A stretch of 64,000 nt of DNA from Chryseobacterium indologenes (GCA_001013295.1 LAZY01000022.1:1-64000), one strand, 5' to 3'. Positions 25,707-35,455 are shown, numbered from the stretch's first letter. Numbers and translations: made by a program. Notes: generated from the sequence alone by a model not told the origin.

Positions 25707-27299
25707 ATGAGAAAACCAATGGTGGAAAATTTTATTTATTACTTAGGACTGGTCCTGGTAATTATTGGAGCCATTATGTTGGCCAATCGTTTAAAGGTCG
25801 CATATCCTATTATTCTGGTTATTGCAGGGCTTCTGATCAGTTTTATTCCCGGTTTGCCGGCCATTAAAATTGATCCTGAGCTTATATTCATTATTTTTCT
25901 TCCTCCACTTTTGTATGAAGCTGCTTTTGCCGTTTCATGGAAAGAAATATGGAAGCTGAGACGTATCATTACCAGTTTTGCCTTTATTGTGGTTTTCCTT
26001 ACAGCCATATCAGTGGCTTTTGTAGCCAACTCATATATTCCCGGATTTTCATTGGCGTTAGGATTTGTACTGGGGGGAATTGTTTCTCCGCCGGATGCTG
26101 TGAGTGCCGGGGCTATTTTAAAATTTGTAAAAGTTCCTAAAAACGTATCTACTGTTTTAGAAGGTGAAAGCTTATTCAATGATGCTTCCTCTCTGATCAT
26201 CTTCAGATTTGCAATGGTGGCAGTGGCTACGGGGCAGTTTATATGGCAGGATGCTGCTGTAAGCTTCGGATGGATGGTGTTCGGTGGGCTGGGAATAGGA
26301 GTTGTACTGGCCTTTATTTTCCTGAAAATCGAAAAAATATTTCCTACCGATGTCAATATGGATGCTATACTCAGCCTTGTGGCTCCCTATGTGATGTATA
26401 TTGCAGCTGAAGAAGTTCATTCATCAGGGGTACTGGCGGTGGTAAGCGGCGGGCTCTTCCTCTCCGTAAGAAGACATGAAATCTTCCGGACATCAGAATC
26501 CAGGCTGAGAGGATCTAATGTATGGGAAAGCTTCGTATTCCTGATCAACGGTATTGTTTTTTTACTGATCGGGTTAGATTTGCCGGAAATTATGGTAGGA
26601 CTAAACAAAGAGGGAATAGGTCTGTCAGAAGCCGTTGGCTATGGATTGCTGGTGACTGCAGTCCTGATTGTCGTACGTTTTCTGGCTTCCTTTGGAGCTG
26701 TATTTATTACTTTGATTATGCGGAATTTTATCAATGTAGCAGACAGAGATCCGGGAATGAAAGCGCCCATATTGATGAGCTGGACCGGGATGCGTGGGGT
26801 GGTTTCTTTAGCTGCGGCATTGTCTATTCCGGTAATGATGGAAAACGGACAACCTTTTCCACATCGTGATCTTATTTTGTTTATTACCTTTATTGTTATT
26901 CTTGCTACCCTGATCATTCAGGGGCTGACGTTGCCTGCGCTAATCAAAAAACTCAATTTATCCGATACCGGAGGAGGATATTTGTCTGAAGAAGAGTCAG
27001 AACATTTTTTACGAAGAGAAATGCGCAAGGTTGCCTTCAGGTATCTGGATGAAAACTATAAAGAAAGAAGAAACGAAAACGAATATTTCAACAGGTTGAT
27101 GGACCGCTGGGAGCAGGAAGATAAAGAAGACTCTGTACACAAGCTTTCTGATGAAGCCAAAGAGATTTATTTTGAAACGCTCGAGCAGCAGCGGATCTGG
27201 CTACGGGAAGAAAACAGACGCAATCCGAATATTGATGAAGAATATATAAGACATTATTTAACAAGACTTGACCTGGAAGAAGAAAGGCTAAGAATGTAA
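25707..27299 (+). CDS. Na+/H+ antiporter (CPA1 family)
   Basis: 530 residues with about 12 transmembrane helices up to residue 415, then a charged cytoplasmic tail of about 115 residues. Conserved CPA1 features are visible: IFLPPLLYEAAF, GGIVSPPDAVSAGAI with the Pro-Pro-Asp that matches the ion-binding segment, EGESLFNDASSLIIF with Asn-Asp, and WTGMRGVVSLAAAL. It would exchange Na+ or K+ for H+ at the inner membrane. The second Met (25719) is an equally good start. The next gene follows after 12 bases. Confidence 0.88.
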   Translation: MRKPMVENFIYYLGLVLVIIGAIMLANRLKVAYPIILVIAGLLISFIPGLPAIKIDPELIFIIFLPPLLYEAAFAVSWKEIWKLRRIITSFAFIVVFLTAISVAFVANSYIPGFSLALGFVLGGIVSPPDAVSAGAILKFVKVPKNVSTVLEGESLFNDASSLIIFRFAMVAVATGQFIWQDAAVSFGWMVFGGLGIGVVLAFIFLKIEKIFPTDVNMDAILSLVAPYVMYIAAEEVHSSGVLAVVSGGLFLSVRRHEIFRTSESRLRGSNVWESFVFLINGIVFLLIGLDLPEIMVGLNKEGIGLSEAVGYGLLVTAVLIVVRFLASFGAVFITLIMRNFINVADRDPGMKAPILMSWTGMRGVVSLAAALSIPVMMENGQPFPHRDLILFITFIVILATLIIQGLTLPALIKKLNLSDTGGGYLSEEESEHFLRREMRKVAFRYLDENYKERRNENEYFNRLMDRWEQEDKEDSVHKLSDEAKEIYFETLEQQRIWLREENRRNPNIDEEYIRHYLTRLDLEEERLRM

Positions 27300-27311
27300 A
27301 AAATTAAGGGA

Positions 27312-28361
27312 ATGAGAAATTTAACAAAACAGCTCGGGCAGTTTCCCGATGAAAAAAGAAAAGAATATTTCAGTACGCTTCCCAATTATCTCAACGGAAG
27401 ATTTCAGAATATAATGCCCACACCTTCCTTATTAGAAGGCGAAAGTATGACCAAAGTGCTTCTTCACACCTTGTGCAAAGTAGAAAATACATCCCCCCGG
27501 ACGCCTCTTCCGTTTGTGGTCACTGATCTTAATAATCTTCAACCTGAAGAGAACGTTTTGGTGTGGTTTGGGCACAGTTCGTATTTCATCCAGATCGATG
27601 GGAAAAGATTTCTGATCGATCCTGTTTTCAGTGGAAATGCGTCACCAATGCCCGGATCTATAAAAGCGTTTCAGGGAGCAGATTATTACAAACCGGAGCA
27701 TATGCCTGAAATAGATTTCCTGCTTATTTCCCATGATCACTGGGATCATCTGGATTATAGCACCGTTCAGGCTTTAAAAGATAAAGTAGGGAAGGTGATC
27801 TGTGGCCTGGGAACCGGACAACATTTTGAATACTGGGGCTGGAGCAATGATAAAATAATAGAAAGAAACTGGTGGGAAAGCATTGATATTGCCGAAGGGT
27901 TCAGAATTACCCTGACCCCGGCAAGACATTTTTCCGGCAGATTATTGAACCGGAATATTTCACTCTGGACTTCTTTTGTCCTGAAAACACCCACCATGAA
28001 TTTGTTTCTGGGAGGGGACAGCGGATATGGAAACCATTTTACTGAAATTGGAAACCAATATGGCCCGTTTGATCTTGCCGTTATGGAAAACGGACAGTAC
28101 AACGAAAAGTGGCCTTATATTCATACCATGCCGGAGCAGCTTATGACAGAGATAAAAGAACTGAAGGCTAAGAACTTTATTCCCGTACACAATTCAAAAT
28201 TCAAGCTGGCGCAGCATGTCTGGTTTGAACCTTTACAGCTGGCTGCAAAATATGCCGAAGAAAATGAAATCCCGATTACCCTTCCGAAGATCGGAGAAAA
28301 AGTAAATCTGAATACGCTGGGAGATACCATTTGGGAAAAATGGTGGGAGGAATACAGATAA
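27312..28361 (+). CDS. MBL-fold metallo-hydrolase (UlaG/NAPE-PLD-like)
   Basis: 349 residues. The metallo-beta-lactamase motif HDHWDH is at 141-146, preceded by the strand VWFGHSSYFIQIDGKRFLID. Further ligands are expected at His (PARHFSG) and Asp (LGGDSGYG). The closest named relatives are the NAPE-hydrolysing phospholipase D / RomA-like branch, but substrate cannot be read from sequence. It lies 12 bases after the antiporter gene and probably shares its transcript. A strong terminator follows. Confidence 0.85.
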   Translation: MRNLTKQLGQFPDEKRKEYFSTLPNYLNGRFQNIMPTPSLLEGESMTKVLLHTLCKVENTSPRTPLPFVVTDLNNLQPEENVLVWFGHSSYFIQIDGKRFLIDPVFSGNASPMPGSIKAFQGADYYKPEHMPEIDFLLISHDHWDHLDYSTVQALKDKVGKVICGLGTGQHFEYWGWSNDKIIERNWWESIDIAEGFRITLTPARHFSGRLLNRNISLWTSFVLKTPTMNLFLGGDSGYGNHFTEIGNQYGPFDLAVMENGQYNEKWPYIHTMPEQLMTEIKELKAKNFIPVHNSKFKLAQHVWFEPLQLAAKYAEENEIPITLPKIGEKVNLNTLGDTIWEKWWEEYR

Positions 28362-28410
28362 GAAGGGCTATTTTAAAATACGATTTTGAACAAAACGCTT
28401 ATAAAAAAAC

Positions 28411-28440
28411 AAAACCTGCTCACATTGGGCAGGTTTTTCT
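28411..28440. terminator. Bidirectional terminator between convergent genes
   Basis: AAAACCTGC (28411-28419) pairs with GCAGGTTTT (28429-28437), flanked by A and T runs on both sides. Confidence 0.8.
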
Positions 28441-28462
28441 TTATTATCAAAAAAAATCACTA

Positions 28463-29320
28463 CTAAGGCTCCTTATGGGATACTTTAGTATGGATGATGT
28501 CATAAAATACAGTAGGGTTGTTCACCGCATCCGGAGTGATTCTGTAAGTGAATGTAGTTTCGTTCAGAACCAGAATATCTACTACACGGGTGAAAGTTAC
28601 ATTCCCATTATTATCCAAGCCTACAAGAGTTCTTTTCTTTCCGTCAGGAGAGATCGTCCATGTTCCCTGAGATCTCAACACGTCGTTTAATCCGTAAATT
28701 TTGAAAGTTCCGTTAGCTTTGAAGTAAGAATATCCTACATATCCGGCAACGCTGGCATCCGTTAAAGCAACGCTGTTTCCGCTTTTATCCTTAGCTCCTG
28801 TAGTTTCCCACGGAGTAGAAGCCAATGTAAGCTGTCCGTTGCTTGGTTCCGCATGAGTAGTTCTTGTATGGATGATGTCATAATAGATCGAAGGATCTGC
28901 AGAATTAGGACGGATTCTATACGTGAATTCATTTCTGTTCAGGACAAGAATTTCTACATCACGGGTAAAAATGACTGTTCCGTCAGGATTTAATGAAGCG
29001 ATGGTTCTTGTTTTTCCCTGTGGATCTACAGACCATGTTCCTCTCGATCTCAAAACATCGTTCAATCCATAAATTGCGAAGTTTCCATCCGCTTTGAAGT
29101 AAGCAAAACCTACATATCCGGCAACGCTGGCATCCGTTAGCGCAACGCTGTTTCCATTTTTATCTTTAGCTCCTGTAGTTTCCCATGGAGTAGAAGATAG
29201 AACCTGTGAGGGTGTCTGCTGTTCGATGATCATGTCGTCATTATTATCAGAACATGCTACGAAAGATGCTGACAGGAGCATTGCGGCAGACAGATAACAT
29301 AATTTTTTCAGTGTATTCAT
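28463..29320 (-). CDS. Lipoprotein with two tandem DUF4822 domains
   Basis: 285 residues with a lipoprotein signal (LCYLSAAMLLSASFVACSD, lipid Cys at about 23). Two near-identical units of about 115 residues follow, each starting TPWETTGAKDK, containing VALTDASVAGYVG and YGLNDVLRS, and ending YYDIIHT or FYDIIHT. This is DUF4822. The high similarity of the two units points to a recent internal duplication. Function unknown; located at the cell surface or periplasm. Confidence 0.8.
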   Translation of the reverse strand: MNTLKKLCYLSAAMLLSASFVACSDNNDDMIIEQQTPSQVLSSTPWETTGAKDKNGNSVALTDASVAGYVGFAYFKADGNFAIYGLNDVLRSRGTWSVDPQGKTRTIASLNPDGTVIFTRDVEILVLNRNEFTYRIRPNSADPSIYYDIIHTRTTHAEPSNGQLTLASTPWETTGAKDKSGNSVALTDASVAGYVGYSYFKANGTFKIYGLNDVLRSQGTWTISPDGKKRTLVGLDNNGNVTFTRVVDILVLNETTFTYRITPDAVNNPTVFYDIIHTKVSHKEP

Positions 29321-29438
29321 AAGAGTATTTTTTAAGTCTTTGCAAAACTATCCCGAATAAATATCAATACCTTGTGTAAAATATCTCTTTTGTTGTAAGA
29401 AATATAACAAATCATGCGATGAGGTCAATGAATTGATA

Positions 29439-30302
29439 TTACCATCCCGTCACCAGAAGATTTCTTGCCGCTTTTACGCTGCATTTCTGATACTTGGAAT
29501 AGGCGAGTGCTGCCCGGCTTCTGATCTGTTCAGCAGATTCATTTCTTATATATCCCGTCAGAGCATCATGCAGAATGTAGGCTTCTGTTGCCATCAGGTG
29601 GCTGGTCCACACTAGTGGATTGGCTTGGGCATCCCGGAGAAGAGGAGAGAAGAATCTTTTACTGTAGCAAGCCAGGATTATGCAATCTCTGGTTTTTCCA
29701 TCTGTGTTTTTAAAAGATTCAGACAGTTGGAAATCCATTAGTCCGTCGTGTCCTATATAAGAGACAAGCTGAGCGTTTCCATAGACCCCGATTTTTGTAT
29801 TGTTGATGGCAATAGCGTCTTTCATTTGGCCGGAACTGCTGTATAGAAAATCTTTAGTACAGTTTTTAATATACTGCCCGTCATAAGCATCAGCCACCAG
29901 ATAATAATTTTTATCAGCTGCATTTTGAAAAATAAGCCTTTCCATCCTGATCGAATCCTTTTTCTCGGATTTTAAAAGCTTCCATTCTTTACTTTTGGTG
30001 AAATAAGTACGTACTCCATAACCTGCACCCCAATACAGATTCTGGTCAGGATCCTGTCCGTTTCCGATTTTTTCAGGAACAGGGACAATCCCCTGATATT
30101 TATTGTCACACAAGGCGACCAGAACATGAATCGTTTTGGTGTTTTTATCGAAGTTATCCACATTTTTAAGTTTTTTCTCAGTCTTCTCTGATGGCTGCCC
30201 AAAAATATTGGCAGCTTCTTTCCCTTTAGAATCGCAGCTTAAAAGAAATAGGGGTAAAGAAAACAGAAATAATAAAAACGAAACGGAAGACTTTACTTTC
30301 AT
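29439..30302 (-). CDS. Lipoprotein of unknown function
   Basis: 287 residues with a lipoprotein signal (VSFLLFLFSLPLFLLSCDS, lipid Cys at about 23). The mature part starts with a strand KTIHVLVALCDN, has YWGAGYGVRTYF, VSYIGHDGLMDFQ and IILACYSKRFF. The order of strand, His-containing loop and Cys-containing loop recalls caspase-like (C14) folds, with H in YIGHDG and C in ILACYS as possible catalytic pair. That is a suggestion from pattern only. No genomic partner is evident. Confidence 0.6.
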   Translation of the reverse strand: MKVKSSVSFLLFLFSLPLFLLSCDSKGKEAANIFGQPSEKTEKKLKNVDNFDKNTKTIHVLVALCDNKYQGIVPVPEKIGNGQDPDQNLYWGAGYGVRTYFTKSKEWKLLKSEKKDSIRMERLIFQNAADKNYYLVADAYDGQYIKNCTKDFLYSSSGQMKDAIAINNTKIGVYGNAQLVSYIGHDGLMDFQLSESFKNTDGKTRDCIILACYSKRFFSPLLRDAQANPLVWTSHLMATEAYILHDALTGYIRNESAEQIRSRAALAYSKYQKCSVKAARNLLVTGW

Positions 30303-30797
30303 GTTGTAGTGGTGCTTTCATTAAAAATACAAATAAACTCTGGGACCTTGTGACTTTTTACCACAAATATGGGAAGATAGCTTTAATAATACAGAAAAAA
30401 TAAAAGAGGGCTTGTAGTAATACTTTGTTGATGACCTTGGAATCAGGAGTGTTAAGAAAATTTGAATCGGATCCGTTAAAAAATTTCTACTGTTTGAGCA
30501 TGGATGGAATATTGAACCGAAGCAGAATTGGTGAAACCATGCGAGTTTGGAAATTTTAGGAGCCGATTTAAATTTTTAGCGGATGATTCCAGTCTTGAAC
30601 TTTTGTATACTTTTGCTTCAAGGCAAAAGTATAAGAATAAAAAATGGACTTTCAAAAAGTTTGAGAGTACTTGGTTAATAAGTCCTATCACTTCATATTA
30701 CTTTTACGCAAAAGAGAATATTAGAATTTTATTGATGAGTGTCCTTATCTTTAATACAAAACGATAAAAAACGCTTCCAAAAACTCTATTTTTGAGC
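30303..30797. other. 495-base intergenic region with hairpin
   Basis: No convincing gene. A perfect hairpin ATACTTTTGC-TTCAAG-GCAAAAGTAT lies at 30607-30632, within a segment that looks like a degraded interspersed repeat. A small open frame here has no coding character. Confidence 0.45.
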
Positions 30798-31511
30798 ATG
30801 AATAACAGAAACCGTGGAAAAAATACAGGAGACGATACCTTATTCGCTTCTGAAAAGCAAATTAACAAACTGAGATCAGCTGTTCAGGATATGAAGTATC
30901 TGTTGACAAGAGAATACCCTGAAAAAGCAACATCAGAACTTGTAGGAAACCGCTACAGGCTGAAGACCCGGCAAATACAGGCTCTAAGAGGGGCTTCAGC
31001 TTCAGAACGGCAGCTTCATAACCGAAAACGGAAAGAATTAGAAGTTTCCGATTTAGCAGGAAAGACGGTTTATCTGGATGGATTTAATGTTTTGATCCTG
31101 TTGGAAAGCTTATTGTCAGAGGCCTATATTTTTGAAGGAGCAGACGGATCTTTTCGCGATCTTTCCGGAGTTCATGGGACATATAAGAGAGTGAATCAGA
31201 CGCTGAGAGCGGTCGAAGCTGTTGCTGCGTTTTATCATAAAAATCATATTCAGAAGCTGGTATGGATCTTTGACCAGCCGGTTTCCAACAGTGGGAGAAT
31301 CAAACAAATTATTATAGAGTTTGCCATAGAACATCACCTCAACTGGGAAGCAGAATTACAATATAATCCGGATAAATTCCTGGCAGAAAGCTCTGAAATC
31401 ATTATCTCTTCCGATGCCTGGATTCTGGATCACTGCAAAGAATGGTTCAATCTTATCGGATATATGATCAAAGAAGAAAATCTATCGGCTAATCTTATTT
31501 CATTACAGTAA
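30798..31511 (+). CDS. DUF434/DUF5616 protein (PIN-like)
   Basis: Start at the ATG at 30798; an upstream TTG is less likely. The 237-residue protein has an N-terminal DUF434 helical region (KLRSAVQDMKYLLTREYPEK, RYRLKTRQIQALRGASASER) and a C-terminal PIN-like domain with acidic positions: YLDGFNVLI, WIFDQPVSNSG and IISSDAWILD. These Asp residues match metal ligands of PIN/NYN ribonucleases. It may process or cleave RNA. It lies just before the RNA-centred region but is not in the same operon. Confidence 0.72.
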   Translation: MNNRNRGKNTGDDTLFASEKQINKLRSAVQDMKYLLTREYPEKATSELVGNRYRLKTRQIQALRGASASERQLHNRKRKELEVSDLAGKTVYLDGFNVLILLESLLSEAYIFEGADGSFRDLSGVHGTYKRVNQTLRAVEAVAAFYHKNHIQKLVWIFDQPVSNSGRIKQIIIEFAIEHHLNWEAELQYNPDKFLAESSEIIISSDAWILDHCKEWFNLIGYMIKEENLSANLISLQ

Positions 31512-31515
31512 AATT

Positions 31516-32985
31516 TTATTTCTTGTTCAAAATCTTCAATTGTTCCTTGGCATTAATATTTTCCGGGTTTAGTTTTAGAGAAAGTTCATAGTTTTTGATC
31601 GCTTCAGCTCTCTGTCCGGCTATCATCAATGCTTCTCCATAGCTGTCATACCCGTTCCAGGAATTTGGGAACTCTTCAGTAGTAAGCTTAAAAATAGCTA
31701 AAGCATCATTGATCCGGTTTTTATTGAGCAGAGAATATCCTAAGCTGTTCAGTTCCGTTTCAAGACTGCTGAAATCATATTTATCTTTCTCTTTCAATTT
31801 CATTTGCTGAAAAACAGAAAGGGCTTTCTGAATAGATTCGTTGTATGCTTTTTCCCCAACAACTGCAGCTGCAGAGGGTTTAGGCATATCATAAGAAATA
31901 CCGTGAAGGATAGAAAAAATTCTGTTGCCAATCGGATTCAGATCTATGCTGAAATTATTGTTGAGAACAACATTACTCAGCAGTATAACACTTTCTTTGT
32001 CCTCTATATTTCGTAACATTAAAGCTCGGAAACCATTAATCCCTCCTGTGTGAGTGGCAAAGGTGACTTCATTATCCATTTCGGGAACCTGAACTTTATT
32101 GACTGTGATTCCACATGCGTAATGGCTGATGGCCGGAGTCAACATAACCCTTTTATTTTCCTGAGATAATAGCTTTTCTCCATAAAGAGCCTCATTCCAC
32201 AGCATAAGATCCTGTATTGTGGAATACATACCGCCTGCTGAAAAGATACTTGAATTGACATTGATATAATCTGCATTGGTGTAGGTTCCGTAATTGTAGT
32301 TGTAACCTTTGGCTCTCGTTTTTAAAAGTTCTTCGGGAGTTTCCATACCACTATTTTTCATGCCGATGACATCAAAAATGTTCTCCTTAAGTACATTGGC
32401 ATAAGGTTTTTTGGCAATCATTTCAATGATGGCCCCCAGAATATAATATCCGGAATTGCTGTAGACGTATTTTGTTCCAGGCTCAAACTGAAGATCGCCG
32501 CTACAGAATTTTTTTATAAACTCTTCCCGGGAATCATAATGATGAAAGGATATTTCAGAGAAAAAATCATTTCTTTGAACATAATCTGGAATACCGGAGC
32601 TGTTGGTCAGAAGCTGATGAATGGTTACTTTTTGGCCAACATCCTTTCTATAAAAAGGAAGGAATGTGGATATAGGGTCAGTAAGTTTAAGTTTACCTTT
32701 TTCTTTAAGCTGCATAATCAGCATCGCTGTAAACTGCTTAGTAAGAGAGCCTATTCTGAATTTTGTATCAATACTATTGGCTATATTAAACTCCCTGTCT
32801 GCATAGCCATATTCTTTCCTGAAAATGACTTTGCCTTCTTTGGTTACCAGTACATTTCCACTAAATTGCTGAAAACCACTATAAGCTTTTACAAGCTCAT
32901 CAATCTGTGTTATCCTGTTCTGTGCATTTATTTTAGCAAGAGTGGAAAAATAAATAAGGACAAGAATGGCAAATGTTGTTTTCAT
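31516..32985 (-). CDS. Beta-lactamase-family serine hydrolase with TPR tail
   Basis: 489 residues with a signal peptide cut near AKINAQ. The class C beta-lactamase/penicillin-binding fold shows SLTK (S80, K83), YSN (about 168-170) and HTGG (about 314-317) as the three active-site boxes. The last 100 residues carry tetratricopeptide-like repeats (WNGYDSYGEALMIAGQRAEA). It probably acts on D-amino-acid peptides or esters in the periplasm; resistance function is not implied. The stop is convergent with the DUF434 gene 4 bases away. Confidence 0.85.
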   Translation of the reverse strand: MKTTFAILVLIYFSTLAKINAQNRITQIDELVKAYSGFQQFSGNVLVTKEGKVIFRKEYGYADREFNIANSIDTKFRIGSLTKQFTAMLIMQLKEKGKLKLTDPISTFLPFYRKDVGQKVTIHQLLTNSSGIPDYVQRNDFFSEISFHHYDSREEFIKKFCSGDLQFEPGTKYVYSNSGYYILGAIIEMIAKKPYANVLKENIFDVIGMKNSGMETPEELLKTRAKGYNYNYGTYTNADYINVNSSIFSAGGMYSTIQDLMLWNEALYGEKLLSQENKRVMLTPAISHYACGITVNKVQVPEMDNEVTFATHTGGINGFRALMLRNIEDKESVILLSNVVLNNNFSIDLNPIGNRIFSILHGISYDMPKPSAAAVVGEKAYNESIQKALSVFQQMKLKEKDKYDFSSLETELNSLGYSLLNKNRINDALAIFKLTTEEFPNSWNGYDSYGEALMIAGQRAEAIKNYELSLKLNPENINAKEQLKILNKK

Positions 32986-33152
32986 GGGGCCGTTTTTAAT
33001 GGTTATGATAAAAATAACACAATCGTTACAATATTTTATATTTTTATTTGTAATATATTGCTTATCAGTGAATCATATGTTTGCTCAAGCATGTTATGGT
33101 AAGAAATGTTTTTTAAAAAAAGAAAAAATACTATTTTGGGAAAATTTTATTA

Positions 33153-33809
33153 ATGACCAGCTTTACCCCATATATCCCGTTGATTTCAGATACCTGGAAA
33201 GAAAAATATCAGGCTGTTCTGGCAGAAGAGCATTTGAAAAACCTGGAAGAGAATATCCGGAGATTTAAAGATCATACGTTAGAATATGATCTCCCCTTTT
33301 TCAATGAAGAAATCAAAATTGACAAAGCGGAAAGCTTTAAAAAATTCATTACGGTATTGGAAAGTAATGACACTGATTCAATAAAGGCTGGAATGTTGGA
33401 AGCAATTCCGTTTGAACACTGGTTAAATGTGCTGGGGCAGAGAATTACCTCAGCAAGTATCAGGGATGAAAACGCAGTTCCGCCTCTGAAAAGCATGTTG
33501 ATTAAAGCCTGTGAAGAACCTTTCAATTCTGAGATCACGATTGCACAGAGAGCCTGGGAAAAACATATCGGAAGAATGGATGATGATTTCTGGGGAGAGA
33601 TTAAAGGAAACAATCAGCAGAAGCAGGAGAAAGTGATGGCTAAAATCCATTATATCCTTGACCATGCCACCTGGTGGAATGTCTTTTTTCATTATAAACA
33701 CGAATTGGTTTTTGAAGTCAGAGAAAAAGAAGGTCATGGCATCCGTTGGAGCCATGGCGGAACTAAACTGATTGGCTTCCTGGAAAAATTTATCAACGAA
33801 AGTATGTAA
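33153..33809 (+). CDS. Hypothetical cytoplasmic protein
   Basis: 218 residues, acidic/basic mixed, no signal or membrane segment. Several Trp-containing phrases (DTWKEKYQAVL, IPFEHWLNVLGQR, HATWWNVFFHYKHELVFEV) and conserved-looking His near the end (HGIRWSHGG) suggest a folded globular domain, not recognised. It precedes the SDR/tRNA-like operon by 270 bases. A role linked to that locus is possible but only positional. Confidence 0.55.
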   Translation: MTSFTPYIPLISDTWKEKYQAVLAEEHLKNLEENIRRFKDHTLEYDLPFFNEEIKIDKAESFKKFITVLESNDTDSIKAGMLEAIPFEHWLNVLGQRITSASIRDENAVPPLKSMLIKACEEPFNSEITIAQRAWEKHIGRMDDDFWGEIKGNNQQKQEKVMAKIHYILDHATWWNVFFHYKHELVFEVREKEGHGIRWSHGGTKLIGFLEKFINESM

Positions 33810-34082
33810 ATGTTTTAAGGTTTAAATAAAATATTTTTTGAAGCTGATTTAAAAACGAATGGTAATCAGCAGCTTCATCAGAATCAATTGAAAATTGATT
33901 CATTTCTTAGCTCTCTTACAATATCACATAATAAACATCAACTTTGCGTTTATAAATGAAAAATAGCCGATCTGTGTATTCAGTTATTTTTCCCAAAAAT
34001 TTTTAAGATTGATATTCTTTTTTTAATACGTAAAAAGATTGCGCACTACCTCCATAGCTTTGCAAATATAAAAACAGAAACT
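33810..34082. promoter_or_regulatory. Intergenic region with hairpin and -7 box
   Basis: A hairpin with arms GAAGCTGATT and AATCAGCAGCTTC (about 33840-33877) follows the upstream gene. A TAGCTTTG (34055-34062) matches the TAnnTTTG -7 consensus 20 bases before the SDR start; no good -33 box at the right distance was found. Confidence 0.4.
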
Positions 34083-35447
34083 ATGGATTTTTCAGAACAA
34101 AAATTTTCAGCAGAAGAATGGGAAATATGTCTCAAGGTACTTAATGCCCTGAAAAATGATCCTTTTCAGAATCCTGATAACGAAAAATTTTCAGGACTGA
34201 TAACGAAAATTCATAAGAATGCCAAAAAGCAGAGCCGAATCGAGAATTATGCTGAGATGAAGTCACATGACCTTGCGGTACATTCAGGTTCTGTACTGAT
34301 GCAAAAGGCATTGACAGGAGTTTCTGCTTTTTATGATGACGAAAAAGAAAATACCCAGCTCACAAAACTTCAGATCCCTAAAAACTGCTACTGCTGTAAC
34401 CAAAGCTATCAGTATGCCCATTCTTTTTACACAAGATTATGCCCCCAGTGTGCCGGAGAAAACTATGAAAAACGTTTTGAAACCGTAGACCTTACCGGGA
34501 GAAACGTAATTCTTACAGGAGGAAGGGTGAAAGTAGGTTTTGCCACGGCATTGAAACTGTTGAGAAACGGGGCCAATTTGGTTTTGACAACCCGTTTCCC
34601 GGCACTGGCGATGGAATTGATGCAGCAGGAAGCAGATTATGAAAGCTGGAAAGACAGGCTTTGGGTATATGGTCTGGATCTTAGAAATTTAAAAGCGATT
34701 CAGGATTTTACAGACTTTTACAAAGCTCATTTCGATACACTGGATATTCTGATCAACAATGCCGCTCAGACCATCAAATATCCTGATGAATATTACCTTC
34801 CGGTGATACAGCGTGAACAGTTGAAACTGAAAGAATTTAAAAACAATCAGAGACTGATCCCCAATCAGACAGAGATTTCCAGACACGCTGCAAAATTGGA
34901 ATATGCTCCGGATGAAATGACTCAAGTTGCACTTACCCGTTTCGGGCAGCCTGTGGATAACAGGGAAAAGACAAGCTGGAATTCTACCCTGGAGGAAGTT
35001 TCGATGTATGAATTGGTCGAGGTAAACCTTATTAATCATATTGCTCCTTATTTCCTGATCAAGGAGCTTAAACCTCTGATGAAAAACTCAGAATATAAAG
35101 AAAAGTTTATCGTCAATGTGACTTCTTCAGAAGGAATCTTCAGCTATGAAAACAAAACGGTGTTTCATCCGCATACCAATATGACGAAGGCAGCACTCAA
35201 TATGATGACGCTTACCTCTGCAAGAGAATTCGAGAAAGATCAGATTTATATGAGTGCCGTAGATGTGGGATGGATTTCTACCGGAGCAAAGGAAAGTCTT
35301 AGAAAAAAACAGTTTGAGCAGGGATATATCCCGCCTCTGGATTCTGTAGATGGAGCAGCGAGAATTCTGCATCCTGTTGCAGAAGGCATAAAAGGAAATT
35401 ATCTGAGCGGAGTTTTATTGAAAAATTATAAAATCCATACCTGGTAA
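34083..35447 (+). CDS. SDR-fold protein with N-terminal zinc-finger extension
   Basis: 454 residues. The N-terminal 135 residues are extra to the family and contain CYCCNQ and CPQC, two Cys pairs about 20 residues apart that can form a zinc finger. A Rossmann-type short-chain dehydrogenase follows: VILTGGRVKVGFATA for NAD(P) and DILINNAAQ. The expected catalytic Tyr-x3-Lys is replaced: the segment HTNMTKAALN keeps the Lys but has Thr where Tyr should be. It may bind NAD-like ligands or nucleotides without normal dehydrogenase chemistry. Nine bases after its stop a run of tRNA-like sequences begins, so the gene and the tRNA-likes appear co-transcribed. Confidence 0.75.
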   Translation: MDFSEQKFSAEEWEICLKVLNALKNDPFQNPDNEKFSGLITKIHKNAKKQSRIENYAEMKSHDLAVHSGSVLMQKALTGVSAFYDDEKENTQLTKLQIPKNCYCCNQSYQYAHSFYTRLCPQCAGENYEKRFETVDLTGRNVILTGGRVKVGFATALKLLRNGANLVLTTRFPALAMELMQQEADYESWKDRLWVYGLDLRNLKAIQDFTDFYKAHFDTLDILINNAAQTIKYPDEYYLPVIQREQLKLKEFKNNQRLIPNQTEISRHAAKLEYAPDEMTQVALTRFGQPVDNREKTSWNSTLEEVSMYELVEVNLINHIAPYFLIKELKPLMKNSEYKEKFIVNVTSSEGIFSYENKTVFHPHTNMTKAALNMMTLTSAREFEKDQIYMSAVDVGWISTGAKESLRKKQFEQGYIPPLDSVDGAARILHPVAEGIKGNYLSGVLLKNYKIHTW

Positions 35448-35455
35448 ATTCAAAC

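Noticed and set aside
25739..26356. 205-codon minus-strand open frame inside the antiporter gene
   Set aside because: Antisense of clear transmembrane segments; no start context or domain.
28331..28690. 119-codon plus-strand open frame
   Set aside because: Runs through a terminator and antisense to the DUF4822 lipoprotein gene.
30528..30767. 79-codon open frame in the intergenic region before the DUF434 gene
   Set aside because: Covers a hairpin and low-complexity sequence; reads like a degraded repeat.
32539..33268. Plus-strand open frames opposite the beta-lactamase-like gene
   Set aside because: Antisense shadows of a well-supported gene; they continue into non-coding sequence.
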